This document shows positions 53,260-60,680 of a DNA stretch of 64,000 nucleotides, in pieces (the first letter of the stretch is position 1; the number at the start of each line of letters is the position of its first letter). The notes under the pieces are model-generated. The model was not told where the DNA came from. It did not search any database and worked only from the letters and a program-made list of their open reading frames with translations. The stretch is from Mycobacterium gordonae (lineage in GTDB: Bacteria; Actinomycetota; Actinomycetes; Mycobacteriales; Mycobacteriaceae), in contig NZ_CP070973.1 in assembly GCF_017086405.1 (NCBI RefSeq), positions 4,682,739-4,746,738 on the forward strand, in the 5' to 3' direction. The position numbers were made by a program, and so were the translations under genes.

Positions 53260-54942
53260 ATGTTCTGCTACCAGTGCGAACAGACCGACCGCACCGCATC
53301 CCCCGATCGCCCCAACCTGCTGACTTTCGGCTGCGCCGCCGCGAGGGGCAATTGCGGCAAGGACGCCACCACGGCGGCGTTGCAGGACGTGCTGGTCCAG
53401 GTGAACCTGGGCATCGGCCAGTACGCGCGGAAGGCGCGCGAACTCGGCGCTCCCGACCCCCAGTTCGCCGCACACGCAAGCTTCGACCTGTTCACCACAC
53501 TGACCAACGTCAACTTCAACGCCACCCGCTTCATGTCGTTGATCGCCGACGCCGTCGGCATGCGGGACAAGGCCAAGCTGGCCTACCAGAACGCCGCCCG
53601 CGCCGCCGGTGTAGAGCCCGAGGACCTACTAGGAGCGGCGCAATTCACGCCTGCCACAACCATTTCCGAAGTGGCCGCCCAGGCCCTCGAGGTCGGCGTC
53701 AGTGCGGGACTGGATGTCCTGGGCGCCGACGTCGTGGGCCTGCGCAACCTCAACCTGTACGGCCTGAAGGGTGTCTGCGCTTACGCTCACCACGCGCATG
53801 CACTCGGCTACCGCTCCGACGAGACGGACGCCGGCATCGAATCCAGCCTGGCATTTCTGGCCGGTGCACCGTCGGACTCCGACGCGCTGCTGGCGCACGC
53901 CCTGGAACTGGGTTCGCTCAACTTCGCGGTGATGGCGATGCTCGACGCGGCCAACACCGGCAGCTTCGGCAGCCCGGTGCCCACCCCGGTGCGGGTCACC
54001 CCCATCGTGGGCAAGGCCATCCTGGTGTCCGGCCATGACCTGCACGACCTGGCCCGCATCCTGGAAGCCACCGCGGGTACCGGCATCAACGTCTACACCC
54101 ACGGCGAACTGCTGCCCGCCCACGGCTATCCTGAGCTGCACAAGCACGGCCATCTCGTGGGCAACTACGGCGGCGCCTGGCAGGACCAGCAACGCGACTT
54201 CACCGCTTTCCCCGGCCCCATTGTGATGACCTCCAACTGCCTGATCGAGCCGCGCCCGGCCTATCGCAACCGGATCTACACCACCGGCCCGGTCGGCTGG
54301 CCGGGCATCCGCCACCTCGACACCGCCGACCTCTCGCTGGTGATCAGGGCGGCGCAGGCGTTGCCGGGCTTCACCGCGGAAATGCCGGCCGAAACCGTCA
54401 CCACCGGATTCGGTCGCGACGCGGTGCTTTCAGTCGCGGACACCGTCATCCAAGCGGTCAAAGACGGCGCAATCAAACGATTCCTGCTCATCGGCGGGTG
54501 CGACGGTGCCGCCCCGGGTCGCAACTACTACACCGAGGTCGCCGACCACGCACCCGCTGACACTGTGCTGATGACGTTGGGCTGCAACAAGTACCGCTTC
54601 AACAACCACGAGTTCGGCGAGATTGGTGGCATCCCGCGGCTGCTCGACATCGGGCAGTGCAACGACAGCTACTCGGCGGTGCAGATCGCCCTGGCGCTGG
54701 CCGATGCCTTCGGTTGCGGGGTGAACGATCTCCCACTCAGCCTGTTTGTGTCGTGGTTCGAGCAGAAGGCCGCGGCGGTGCTGCTGACACTGTTGTCGCT
54801 GGGAATCCGCAACATCCGGCTCGGCCCCACCCTGCCGGCGTTCCTCACCCCTGCGGTGGTCGACATTCTGGTCGACAAGTTTGCGCTCATGCCTATCGGC
54901 GACCCCGCACAAGACCTGGTCGATGCCATGGCGGGGGCCTGA
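53260..54942 (+). CDS. hcp: Hydroxylamine reductase (hybrid-cluster protein) Hcp
   Basis: 560 residues. ATG 53260 is chosen over an in-frame GTG at 53224 because GGAG lies at 53251 and the family begins MFCYQCEQT. The N-terminal cysteines are C3, C6, C25 and C32, that is CX2C-X18-CX6C, seven residues longer than the enterobacterial CX2C-X11-CX6C. Hybrid-cluster ligand segments appear later: 'VYTHGELLPAHGYPEL' (E/H), 'VMTSNCLIEPR', 'FLLIGGCDGAAPGRNYYTEV', 'DTVLMTLGCNKYRFNNHEFG' and 'LDIGQCNDSYSAVQIALALA'. Hcp reduces nitric oxide to nitrous oxide and hydroxylamine to ammonia. Stop overlaps the reductase start (TGATG). Confidence 0.93.
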   Translation: MFCYQCEQTDRTASPDRPNLLTFGCAAARGNCGKDATTAALQDVLVQVNLGIGQYARKARELGAPDPQFAAHASFDLFTTLTNVNFNATRFMSLIADAVGMRDKAKLAYQNAARAAGVEPEDLLGAAQFTPATTISEVAAQALEVGVSAGLDVLGADVVGLRNLNLYGLKGVCAYAHHAHALGYRSDETDAGIESSLAFLAGAPSDSDALLAHALELGSLNFAVMAMLDAANTGSFGSPVPTPVRVTPIVGKAILVSGHDLHDLARILEATAGTGINVYTHGELLPAHGYPELHKHGHLVGNYGGAWQDQQRDFTAFPGPIVMTSNCLIEPRPAYRNRIYTTGPVGWPGIRHLDTADLSLVIRAAQALPGFTAEMPAETVTTGFGRDAVLSVADTVIQAVKDGAIKRFLLIGGCDGAAPGRNYYTEVADHAPADTVLMTLGCNKYRFNNHEFGEIGGIPRLLDIGQCNDSYSAVQIALALADAFGCGVNDLPLSLFVSWFEQKAAAVLLTLLSLGIRNIRLGPTLPAFLTPAVVDILVDKFALMPIGDPAQDLVDAMAGA

Positions 54943-56009
54943 TGACCGAGATCGCCGACACGCCACCCGACATCGAGCTGCGGTGCTACGACGTCGTCCT
55001 GGTCACTAACGAGGGAGAGCAGTCGAACATCCGATGCGATTCGCAGACAACACTTCTCGAAGCGGCCGAGGGAGCCGAACTGGTGCTGAAGTCGGCGTGT
55101 CAGGCCGGTGGTTGCGGGGCTTGTTCGGCGGTACTCTCCGACGGGCAGGTGGAGATGGGCGAGCATGATCCCGATGTCATCGAGACGCCCGAAGAAGAAG
55201 GCGGAATCCTGCTGTGCCGCAGTTTTCCCCGTGCTGATTGCCGAATCAGCCTGCCGTACGGTCGCGGCCAGGTCGTCACCGCCCCGCCCAGTCTGCACCC
55301 GGCCCGCATCGTCGGACTGGACCGGGTGGCCGACACGGTGATGCGGCTGCGGCTCTCGCTGCTGTCCGACGACGGATCATGCTCCGCGGACTTCGAATCC
55401 GGCCAGTTCGTCCGCATCACGGTGCCAGGCAGCGAGGTCCGGCGGGCCTACTCGCCGGCGAATGTCGCCAATTGGGATGGCGCCCTTGAGTTCTACATCC
55501 GGCTGCTGCCGGGTGGAGCGATGTCGGAATACCTGATCGGCAGCGCGGCTGTCGGCGACGAGCTGAGAGTCTCCAGCGCTAAGGGGGACTTCGCGCTGGT
55601 AGAGAACGGGTTTCGGCCACGCTGGTTCATCGCCGGCGGTACCGGGCTGTCACCGCTGTTGTCGATGCTGCGCCGGATGGCCGAGTGGGGCGACACCCAA
55701 CCCGCGCGGCTGTTCTTCGGGGTCACCCGGCACACGGAGGTGTTCGGACAGGACGAACTGCGAACACTCGCCGCGACTCTTCCGGACCTCCGTGTCGACA
55801 CGCTGGTGTGGCAGGCCGACCCCGCATGGAGCGGCGCCACGGGCAACCCGGTGGAGCTCGCGGCGGCGGAGGCGGCACTGCTCGATGAGTGGCCCGACGT
55901 GTACGTGTGCGGACCGCCGCCAATGGTCGATGCCGCCTACGCCGCGCTCACCGCCGTCGGCATACCCGGCGACCAGATCCACGCCGAGCGCTTCTCCGCC
56001 GTGATATAG
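54942..56009 (+). CDS. NADH:Hcp reductase-like flavoprotein with N-terminal 2Fe-2S ferredoxin
   Basis: 355 residues from ATG 54942, overlapping the hcp stop by one base. The N-terminal [2Fe-2S] domain holds C53, C58, C61 and C92 (CxxxxCxxC...C). The FAD-binding domain carries R168-AYS, and the NAD-binding domain has G-G-T-G-L-S-P (232-238) and C-G-P-P-P-M near 322-327. The order ferredoxin-FAD-NAD is that of methane/phenol monooxygenase reductases; E. coli Hcr has the ferredoxin at the C-terminus. By tight coupling to hcp it is the probable electron donor from NADH, but an oxygenase reductase role is possible. Confidence 0.88.
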   Translation: MTEIADTPPDIELRCYDVVLVTNEGEQSNIRCDSQTTLLEAAEGAELVLKSACQAGGCGACSAVLSDGQVEMGEHDPDVIETPEEEGGILLCRSFPRADCRISLPYGRGQVVTAPPSLHPARIVGLDRVADTVMRLRLSLLSDDGSCSADFESGQFVRITVPGSEVRRAYSPANVANWDGALEFYIRLLPGGAMSEYLIGSAAVGDELRVSSAKGDFALVENGFRPRWFIAGGTGLSPLLSMLRRMAEWGDTQPARLFFGVTRHTEVFGQDELRTLAATLPDLRVDTLVWQADPAWSGATGNPVELAAAEAALLDEWPDVYVCGPPPMVDAAYAALTAVGIPGDQIHAERFSAVI

Positions 56010-56032
56010 CGCTCCGCGAGTGGCGCAGCCGG

Positions 56033-56677
56033 CTAGGACCGGTCCCGACCGACTGCGAGCAAGAACGGCGCCAGCACGTGGGCAATGGTTTTCGCGGCGT
56101 CGTCGGCACCGATCGGTGGAAGCGCGAGAAAACTCAGCGCGGCGCGTGCGATGGTTTGGCCGAGCACGTTGGCGTCGATGGCATTGGCCCTGACCCAGCT
56201 TCGCTCGAAAATCGCGGCAAGGTGTTCAGCGGCATAGTCGACGATGAACTGACTCTCGACCGTAATCATCCGGAGCAGATCGTTGGGCGCATCTTCGGTT
56301 CGCAGCGCATGCACCAGCGGATCGCTGTCGGCGCGCGAGAAGAATTCACTGAATGCCGATCGCAGAGTGATGTAGCCCTCGCCGGTGTGGTTTTCGACCG
56401 CGGTGTCCATGCCGGTAATGATGCTGTCGGTGAGCCGCAGGGCATAACTGCGTGCCAGTCCGCGACGCGTCCCGAACTCGTTGTAGAGGGTGCCCCGGCT
56501 GATCCCGGCTTCCTTGGCGACATCAGCCATGGTGATCGTCGACCACTTGCGTTCGACCAGCAGGCGCTGCATTGCGTCCAGGACTCCCTCGCGCATCAAG
56601 GCAAAGGCGTTGTTCTGATACGGACTGCGGTTTCGCGGGGAAGTCGACTCGACCATCCAGCCGAGACTATTCGGCAT
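56033..56677 (-). CDS. TetR-family repressor of the alkB operon (AlkX-like)
   Basis: 214 residues from ATG 56677, behind AGGAGC, overlapping the rubredoxin end by 11 bases. An N-terminal tetR helix-turn-helix is seen at 'RKWSTITMADVAKEAGISRG' 'TLYNEFGTRRGLARSYALRL'. The C-terminal helical ligand-binding domain continues 'VENHTGEGYITLRSAFSEFF'. Last gene of alkB-rubredoxin-tetR, the order seen around M. tuberculosis Rv3252c-Rv3249c, where the TetR protein (AlkX) represses alkB. Ligand unknown, probably alkane- or fatty-acid-derived. Confidence 0.88.
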   Translation of the reverse strand: MPNSLGWMVESTSPRNRSPYQNNAFALMREGVLDAMQRLLVERKWSTITMADVAKEAGISRGTLYNEFGTRRGLARSYALRLTDSIITGMDTAVENHTGEGYITLRSAFSEFFSRADSDPLVHALRTEDAPNDLLRMITVESQFIVDYAAEHLAAIFERSWVRANAIDANVLGQTIARAALSFLALPPIGADDAAKTIAHVLAPFLLAVGRDRS

Positions 56678-56867
56678 CTCGCAGGGCTCCTGTCCTGGAA
56701 CGCGGGCGTTTCGGGTTGAAGTCGAACTTCTCGCGGACGCCGCAGTCCGGACAAGGCCAGCCGTCTTCCACGTCGTCCCAGCTGGTTCCGGCCGGATAGC
56801 CCTCTCGGGGCGCTCCGATCGCTTCGTCGTAGACGTAGTCACAGTTCGGACACTGAAAGGCGGACAT
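56667..56867 (-). CDS. Rubredoxin, AlkG1-type
   Basis: 66 residues, ATG 56867 overlapping the alkB stop (TGATG). Two Fe-binding motifs: 'CPNCDYVYDEAIG' (C6-C9) and 'CPDCGVREKFDF' (C39-C42), Fe(SCys)4. The segment after the second CPDCG is V-R-E-K-F-D-F; the arginine insertion here is, by the published AlkG1/AlkG2 scheme, the mark of AlkG1 rubredoxins, which by report do not replace AlkG2 as electron donor to AlkB. The usual second rubredoxin (RubB/AlkG2) is absent from this operon. Confidence 0.9.
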   Translation of the reverse strand: MSAFQCPNCDYVYDEAIGAPREGYPAGTSWDDVEDGWPCPDCGVREKFDFNPKRPRSRTGALRDAE

Positions 56868-58087
56868 CACCGGGCTCCGTATCGAGCGAGGATCTTCTCG
56901 CGCTTGCGGGGGTCGATGTTGACCCTGGTGATGTCACCGTCATAGTGCTCGATGACCCGGTGATCCATCAGCTTGCGCCAGAGCGGCGGAAAGTAGGTCA
57001 GCCCGACGAGCGTGGCGTATCCGCTGGGCAGGTTCGGAGCGCCGTCCATGCTGCGCAGCGTTTGGTAGCGCCGAACGGGATTGGCGTGGTGGTCACTGTG
57101 CCGCTGCAGGTGGTACAGGAAGACGTTGGTGACGATGTGGTCGGAGTTCCAGCTGTGCACGGGCGCGCAGCGCTCGTAACGTCCGGACGGGGTCTTCTGC
57201 CGCAGCAGACCGTAGTGCTCGAGAAAGTTCACCGACTCCAGCAGGGACGCTCCATAGGCGGCCTGAATGATCAGGAAGGGCAGCACCTGCCAGCCGAAGG
57301 CGGCGGTCAGCGTAGCGAACAGGACGATCGACATGATCCAGGCATTGAGTACATCGTTCTGAATGTTCCATGGGGACTTGCCAAGCCGACCCATCCTGGC
57401 CTTCTCCAGTTCCCAGGCCGACTTGGCCGACCCGAAAACACTGCGCGGCAGGAACATCCAGAAGCTTTCGCCGAAACGTGCGCTGGCCGGATCCTCCGGG
57501 GTGGAGACCCGGACGTGGTGACCGCGATTATGCTCGATGTAGAAGTGACCGTAAAGGGTCTGCGCCAGAGTGACTTTGGCTAGCCAGCGCTCCAGATTTT
57601 CGCGCTTGTGTCCCATTTCGTGGGCGGTGTTGATGCCCACCCCGCCGATGACGCCCATCGTCGCCATCACGCCGATCTTGGAGATCAGATTCAAGCCGCC
57701 GCCGATCCCCAGCCAGCTCAGGTCATCGGCCGACCAGAGGTAGCACGCCACGACCAGACTGGCCATCTGGAACGGGATGAACGCGTAGGTGCAGTAGCGG
57801 TAGTACTTGTCGTTCTCCAGGTACTCGATCACCTCGTCCGGTGGGTTCTGGTCGTCGGCGCCGAAGAAGGTGTCCAGGATCGGCAACAGCACGTAGAGCA
57901 GGATCGGCCCGACCCACCACAGCACCGGCGTGGCAGCGGTCCATCCGAGCTTGCCGAACAGCCACGCCACAGCCACGGCTGCCAGCAGGGATGTCGGGAG
58001 AATCAGGCCCAGCGGCCACAAGTAGCGCTTTCGATCCCGCCAGCGCGCGACGCCGGCGCCGGGGCTTGTCTCTGCAATGGTCGCCAC
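56867..58087 (-). CDS. alkB: Alkane 1-monooxygenase AlkB
   Basis: 406 residues. The start chosen is GTG 58087, six bases after AGGAGG (58094-58099). ATG 58111 and earlier starts lack such a site. Integral membrane non-haem di-iron hydroxylase. Histidine motifs: HEMGHK (156-161), EHNRGHH (185-191), NFLEHYGL (287-294) and LQRHSDHH (327-334). Six hydrophobic helices, two paired near residues 24-46 and 54-75. Converts medium-chain n-alkanes to 1-alkanols with electrons from rubredoxin. Its neighbours (rubredoxin, TetR) match M. tuberculosis Rv3252c-Rv3249c, but there it is not next to uspC. Confidence 0.95.
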   Translation of the reverse strand: MATIAETSPGAGVARWRDRKRYLWPLGLILPTSLLAAVAVAWLFGKLGWTAATPVLWWVGPILLYVLLPILDTFFGADDQNPPDEVIEYLENDKYYRYCTYAFIPFQMASLVVACYLWSADDLSWLGIGGGLNLISKIGVMATMGVIGGVGINTAHEMGHKRENLERWLAKVTLAQTLYGHFYIEHNRGHHVRVSTPEDPASARFGESFWMFLPRSVFGSAKSAWELEKARMGRLGKSPWNIQNDVLNAWIMSIVLFATLTAAFGWQVLPFLIIQAAYGASLLESVNFLEHYGLLRQKTPSGRYERCAPVHSWNSDHIVTNVFLYHLQRHSDHHANPVRRYQTLRSMDGAPNLPSGYATLVGLTYFPPLWRKLMDHRVIEHYDGDITRVNIDPRKREKILARYGAR

Positions 58088-58093
58088 TGCGAA

Positions 58094-58099
58094 CCTCCT
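58094..58099 (-). promoter_or_regulatory. Ribosome binding site of alkB
   Basis: AGGAGG on the minus strand with a six-base spacer to GTG 58087. It decides the start against ATG 58111. Confidence 0.7.
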
Positions 58100-58157
58100 C
58101 GAACTGTTCATCGCTTCATGACAGCGACGGTGGACTGGAATGAACATATCAGCCGAT

Positions 58158-58210
58158 TTGTGCAACACATGCACCAATTTCCGAATCTGTTCAGCGTGAG
58201 ATCGATCTCA
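58158..58210. promoter_or_regulatory. Candidate operators upstream of alkB
   Basis: Two dyads in the 249-bp space before alkB: an imperfect TTGTGCA-N5-TGCACCAA (58158-58177) and a perfect 14-bp palindrome TGAGATCGATCTCA (58197-58210). The first is 70 bp upstream of the start. Either could bind the AlkX-like TetR protein; no assignment from sequence alone is secure. Confidence 0.45.
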
Positions 58211-58336
58211 GATGGGAGAAAGCTCGGGCTGGGGCCGCGAGGGAGTGACGCTCGACGCGCGAACGAGACGCTTACGCGCGCACCCGACGCGGGCTATCGC
58301 TCGCCGCGGCGAAGACGGGATAGAGTCCGCCGGGCT

Positions 58337-59215
58337 TCAGCCCGGCAACACCAGCACCGGCACCGGGCTGTGGCGGATGATCTGGCCGGCGCGCACCCCG
58401 AGAAACACACGGCGGAATTCCCCGCCCGGCGAGGTGCCCAGCGCGAGAATCTCGCCGTCGACCCAATCCGCCCGGTGCAGCGCCTCCAGCCAGCTATGAC
58501 CGGTGATCACCCGCAGCACCACGTCACGGCCGATGACACCGTCAATCTTCAGGATTTCCAGGGTGTCTCGCGCCTGCATGGCCCATGCCTCGAGAATCGA
58601 GTCCTCGGCGTCCAGCCCGACGTCCGGCGGATACATCGTGCGACCGCGGACGGCGAAGGTCATTACCCGCAGCGGGACCTGCATCCGCTCGGCGTATTCG
58701 GCGCAGCGGCGCACCACGTCGACCGACTCCGGGACACCTGAGTACGCGCAGGTGAGTCGGGCCAATTTGCCTGTGCGCGAGTGATATCCGGGAGAGCTGA
58801 TGGCTACCGGCACCGGAGACGAGTGCAACAGGGAGTCGGCGGTGGTGCCGACCACCATGTGCATGCGCCCGCTGCTGGGCAGCGATCCGAGCACCAGTAC
58901 CTCGGCTCCGACTTCGTCGACGACTTCGGCCAGACCGCCGGGCACCGAACGGTGCGCGCGGTGGCAGTAGTTGACCTCGATGCCCTCGGCCTGCGGTGTG
59001 AGGTAGTTGCGAGCTTCGTTGGCCGAGTTCTCCGCCAAATGTAGAGCCCAGTGCTGGTATTCGGCGTCGACGCGCGCCAGTGACGGTGTGGGCCAGCCCT
59101 TGGGCACCACGGTCGCCACCGTCAGTGAGGTTTGCAGTGTCCGGGCTATGCCAACGGCCAGGTACAACCCCGAGAGCCCGACTTTGTCGGCGCGGTACCC
59201 GACGACGACGGTCAC
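58337..59215 (-). CDS. Universal stress protein, two-domain
   Basis: 292 residues from GTG 59215, which overlaps the RocE stop as GTGA (ATG 59254 would lie inside rocE). Tandem UspA domains, each with an ATP-binding loop of the G-x2-G-x9-G type: 'GSLPSSGRMHMVVGTTADSL' in the first and 'GTSPGGEFRRVFLGVRAGQI' in the second, each followed by 'SPVPV'. Nucleotide-binding protein of unknown physiological signal. Corresponds by order to M. tuberculosis Rv2319c. Downstream end of the arginine/ornithine operon. Confidence 0.88.
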   Translation of the reverse strand: MTVVVGYRADKVGLSGLYLAVGIARTLQTSLTVATVVPKGWPTPSLARVDAEYQHWALHLAENSANEARNYLTPQAEGIEVNYCHRAHRSVPGGLAEVVDEVGAEVLVLGSLPSSGRMHMVVGTTADSLLHSSPVPVAISSPGYHSRTGKLARLTCAYSGVPESVDVVRRCAEYAERMQVPLRVMTFAVRGRTMYPPDVGLDAEDSILEAWAMQARDTLEILKIDGVIGRDVVLRVITGHSWLEALHRADWVDGEILALGTSPGGEFRRVFLGVRAGQIIRHSPVPVLVLPG

Positions 59216-60669
59216 GGCGGATTCCCGTTCAAGGCGCTGTGATGCCGACCCCACACGAAGTAGTAGATGAGCGCCACCGTGATCCAGCCGCTGAAGGCCA
59301 GCCAGGTGTACCAGTGCAGGCTGGCCAGGATGTACCCGCAGGCCAACACCGAAAGCACGGGCGTGACGGGGTATCCCGGCACCCGGAAAGCGCGGGGCAG
59401 CCCGGGTTCGCGCACCCGCAGGATGATCACCCCGACCGACACCACGATGAACGCCGTCAGCGTACCGATGGACACCATGTCAGCCAGCTTGTCCAGCGGT
59501 ACGAACGCGGCCAACAGCCCGGCGGCAACCGCGACGATCACGGTGTTGTTGACCGGAGTCATGGTGGTGGGATTCACCTTGGCGAACCGGGTGGGCAGCA
59601 GGCCGTCGCGGCCCATCGCGAACAGGATGCGCGTCTGGCCGTACATGGTGACCAGGGTGACGGTGAAGATCGAGATCACCGCCCCCGCCGCCAGTACCGT
59701 GCCGGCCCACCGGCTGTGCGTGACGTTGTCCAGGATGGTGGCCAACCCGGCGTTTTCCTGCGCCGCGAAGTCCCGCCACGGTTGAGTGCCGAGCGCGGAC
59801 AACGCGACCAGCAGGTACACGCCGGTCACTACCACCAACGCCGAGACCAACGCACGCGGCATGGTTTTCTGCGGATCCTTGACCTCGTCACCGGCGGTCG
59901 AGACGGCGTCCAGGCCGATATAGGAGAAGAAGATCGTGCCCGCCGCCGTGCCGATGCCGGCGACACCGAACGGTGCGAAGTCCTTGAGGTGGTCGTCGTC
60001 GAAGGCGGTGAACGCGATGACGACGAACAGGCCCAGCACACCCAGCTTGATCAGCACCATGATGGTGTTGACCTTCGCCGATTCGCTCGCGCCGCGGATC
60101 AGCAGCAGCGCGCACAGCACGATCAGGATGACCGCCGGCAGATTCACCCACCCGTGGGAAACGCCGTCGGGCGTCTTGTCCCACGGTGCCGCCGACAGAG
60201 CGTGCGGCAGTTCGGCGCCCAGCAGGTTGTGCAACAGCTTGTTGAGATAGCCACTCCACCCGACGGCGACCGCGGCGGTGGCCACCCCGTATTCCAGGAG
60301 CAGGCAGGCGGCCACCACCATGGCCACCGCCTCGCCCAGGGTGGTGTAGGCGTACGAGTACGACGAACCCGAAACGGGCACAGCCGAGGCCAATTCGGCG
60401 TAGCAGATGGCGGCCAGCCCGGCAGCGACGCCGGCGAGCAGAAACGAGACGAGCACGCCGGGCCCGGCCTCGGGAACGGCCTGGGACAGCACGAAGAAGA
60501 TTCCGGTGCCGACGGTCGAACCGACCCCGAACAGGGTCAGCTGGAAGGTACCGAAACTGCGCTTGAGACCGGACGCGGCGCCCGGCGCGACGGGTGCACC
60601 ACCTACCGGGCGGCGGCGCAGCATTTGCTCCTTGAGGCTGATCGAGCTGGTCGGCAACTGCGCTCCCAT
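59212..60669 (-). CDS. rocE: Cationic amino-acid permease (APC family), RocE-like
   Basis: 485 residues from ATG 60669 (MGAQLPTSSISLKEQMLRRR). Twelve membrane segments. APC signatures: 'GVGSTVGTGIFFVLSQAVPE' in the first segment, 'CYAELASAVPVSGSSYSYAY', 'EYGVATAAVAVGWSGYLN' and 'IFFSYIGLDAVSTAGDEVKD'. These are close to cationic amino-acid transporter (CAT) subfamily permeases. Imports arginine or ornithine for RocD; corresponds to M. tuberculosis Rv2320c. Eleven bp downstream of rocD. Confidence 0.92.
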   Translation of the reverse strand: MGAQLPTSSISLKEQMLRRRPVGGAPVAPGAASGLKRSFGTFQLTLFGVGSTVGTGIFFVLSQAVPEAGPGVLVSFLLAGVAAGLAAICYAELASAVPVSGSSYSYAYTTLGEAVAMVVAACLLLEYGVATAAVAVGWSGYLNKLLHNLLGAELPHALSAAPWDKTPDGVSHGWVNLPAVILIVLCALLLIRGASESAKVNTIMVLIKLGVLGLFVVIAFTAFDDDHLKDFAPFGVAGIGTAAGTIFFSYIGLDAVSTAGDEVKDPQKTMPRALVSALVVVTGVYLLVALSALGTQPWRDFAAQENAGLATILDNVTHSRWAGTVLAAGAVISIFTVTLVTMYGQTRILFAMGRDGLLPTRFAKVNPTTMTPVNNTVIVAVAAGLLAAFVPLDKLADMVSIGTLTAFIVVSVGVIILRVREPGLPRAFRVPGYPVTPVLSVLACGYILASLHWYTWLAFSGWITVALIYYFVWGRHHSALNGNPP

Positions 60670-60680
60670 CGCTGTGTCAG

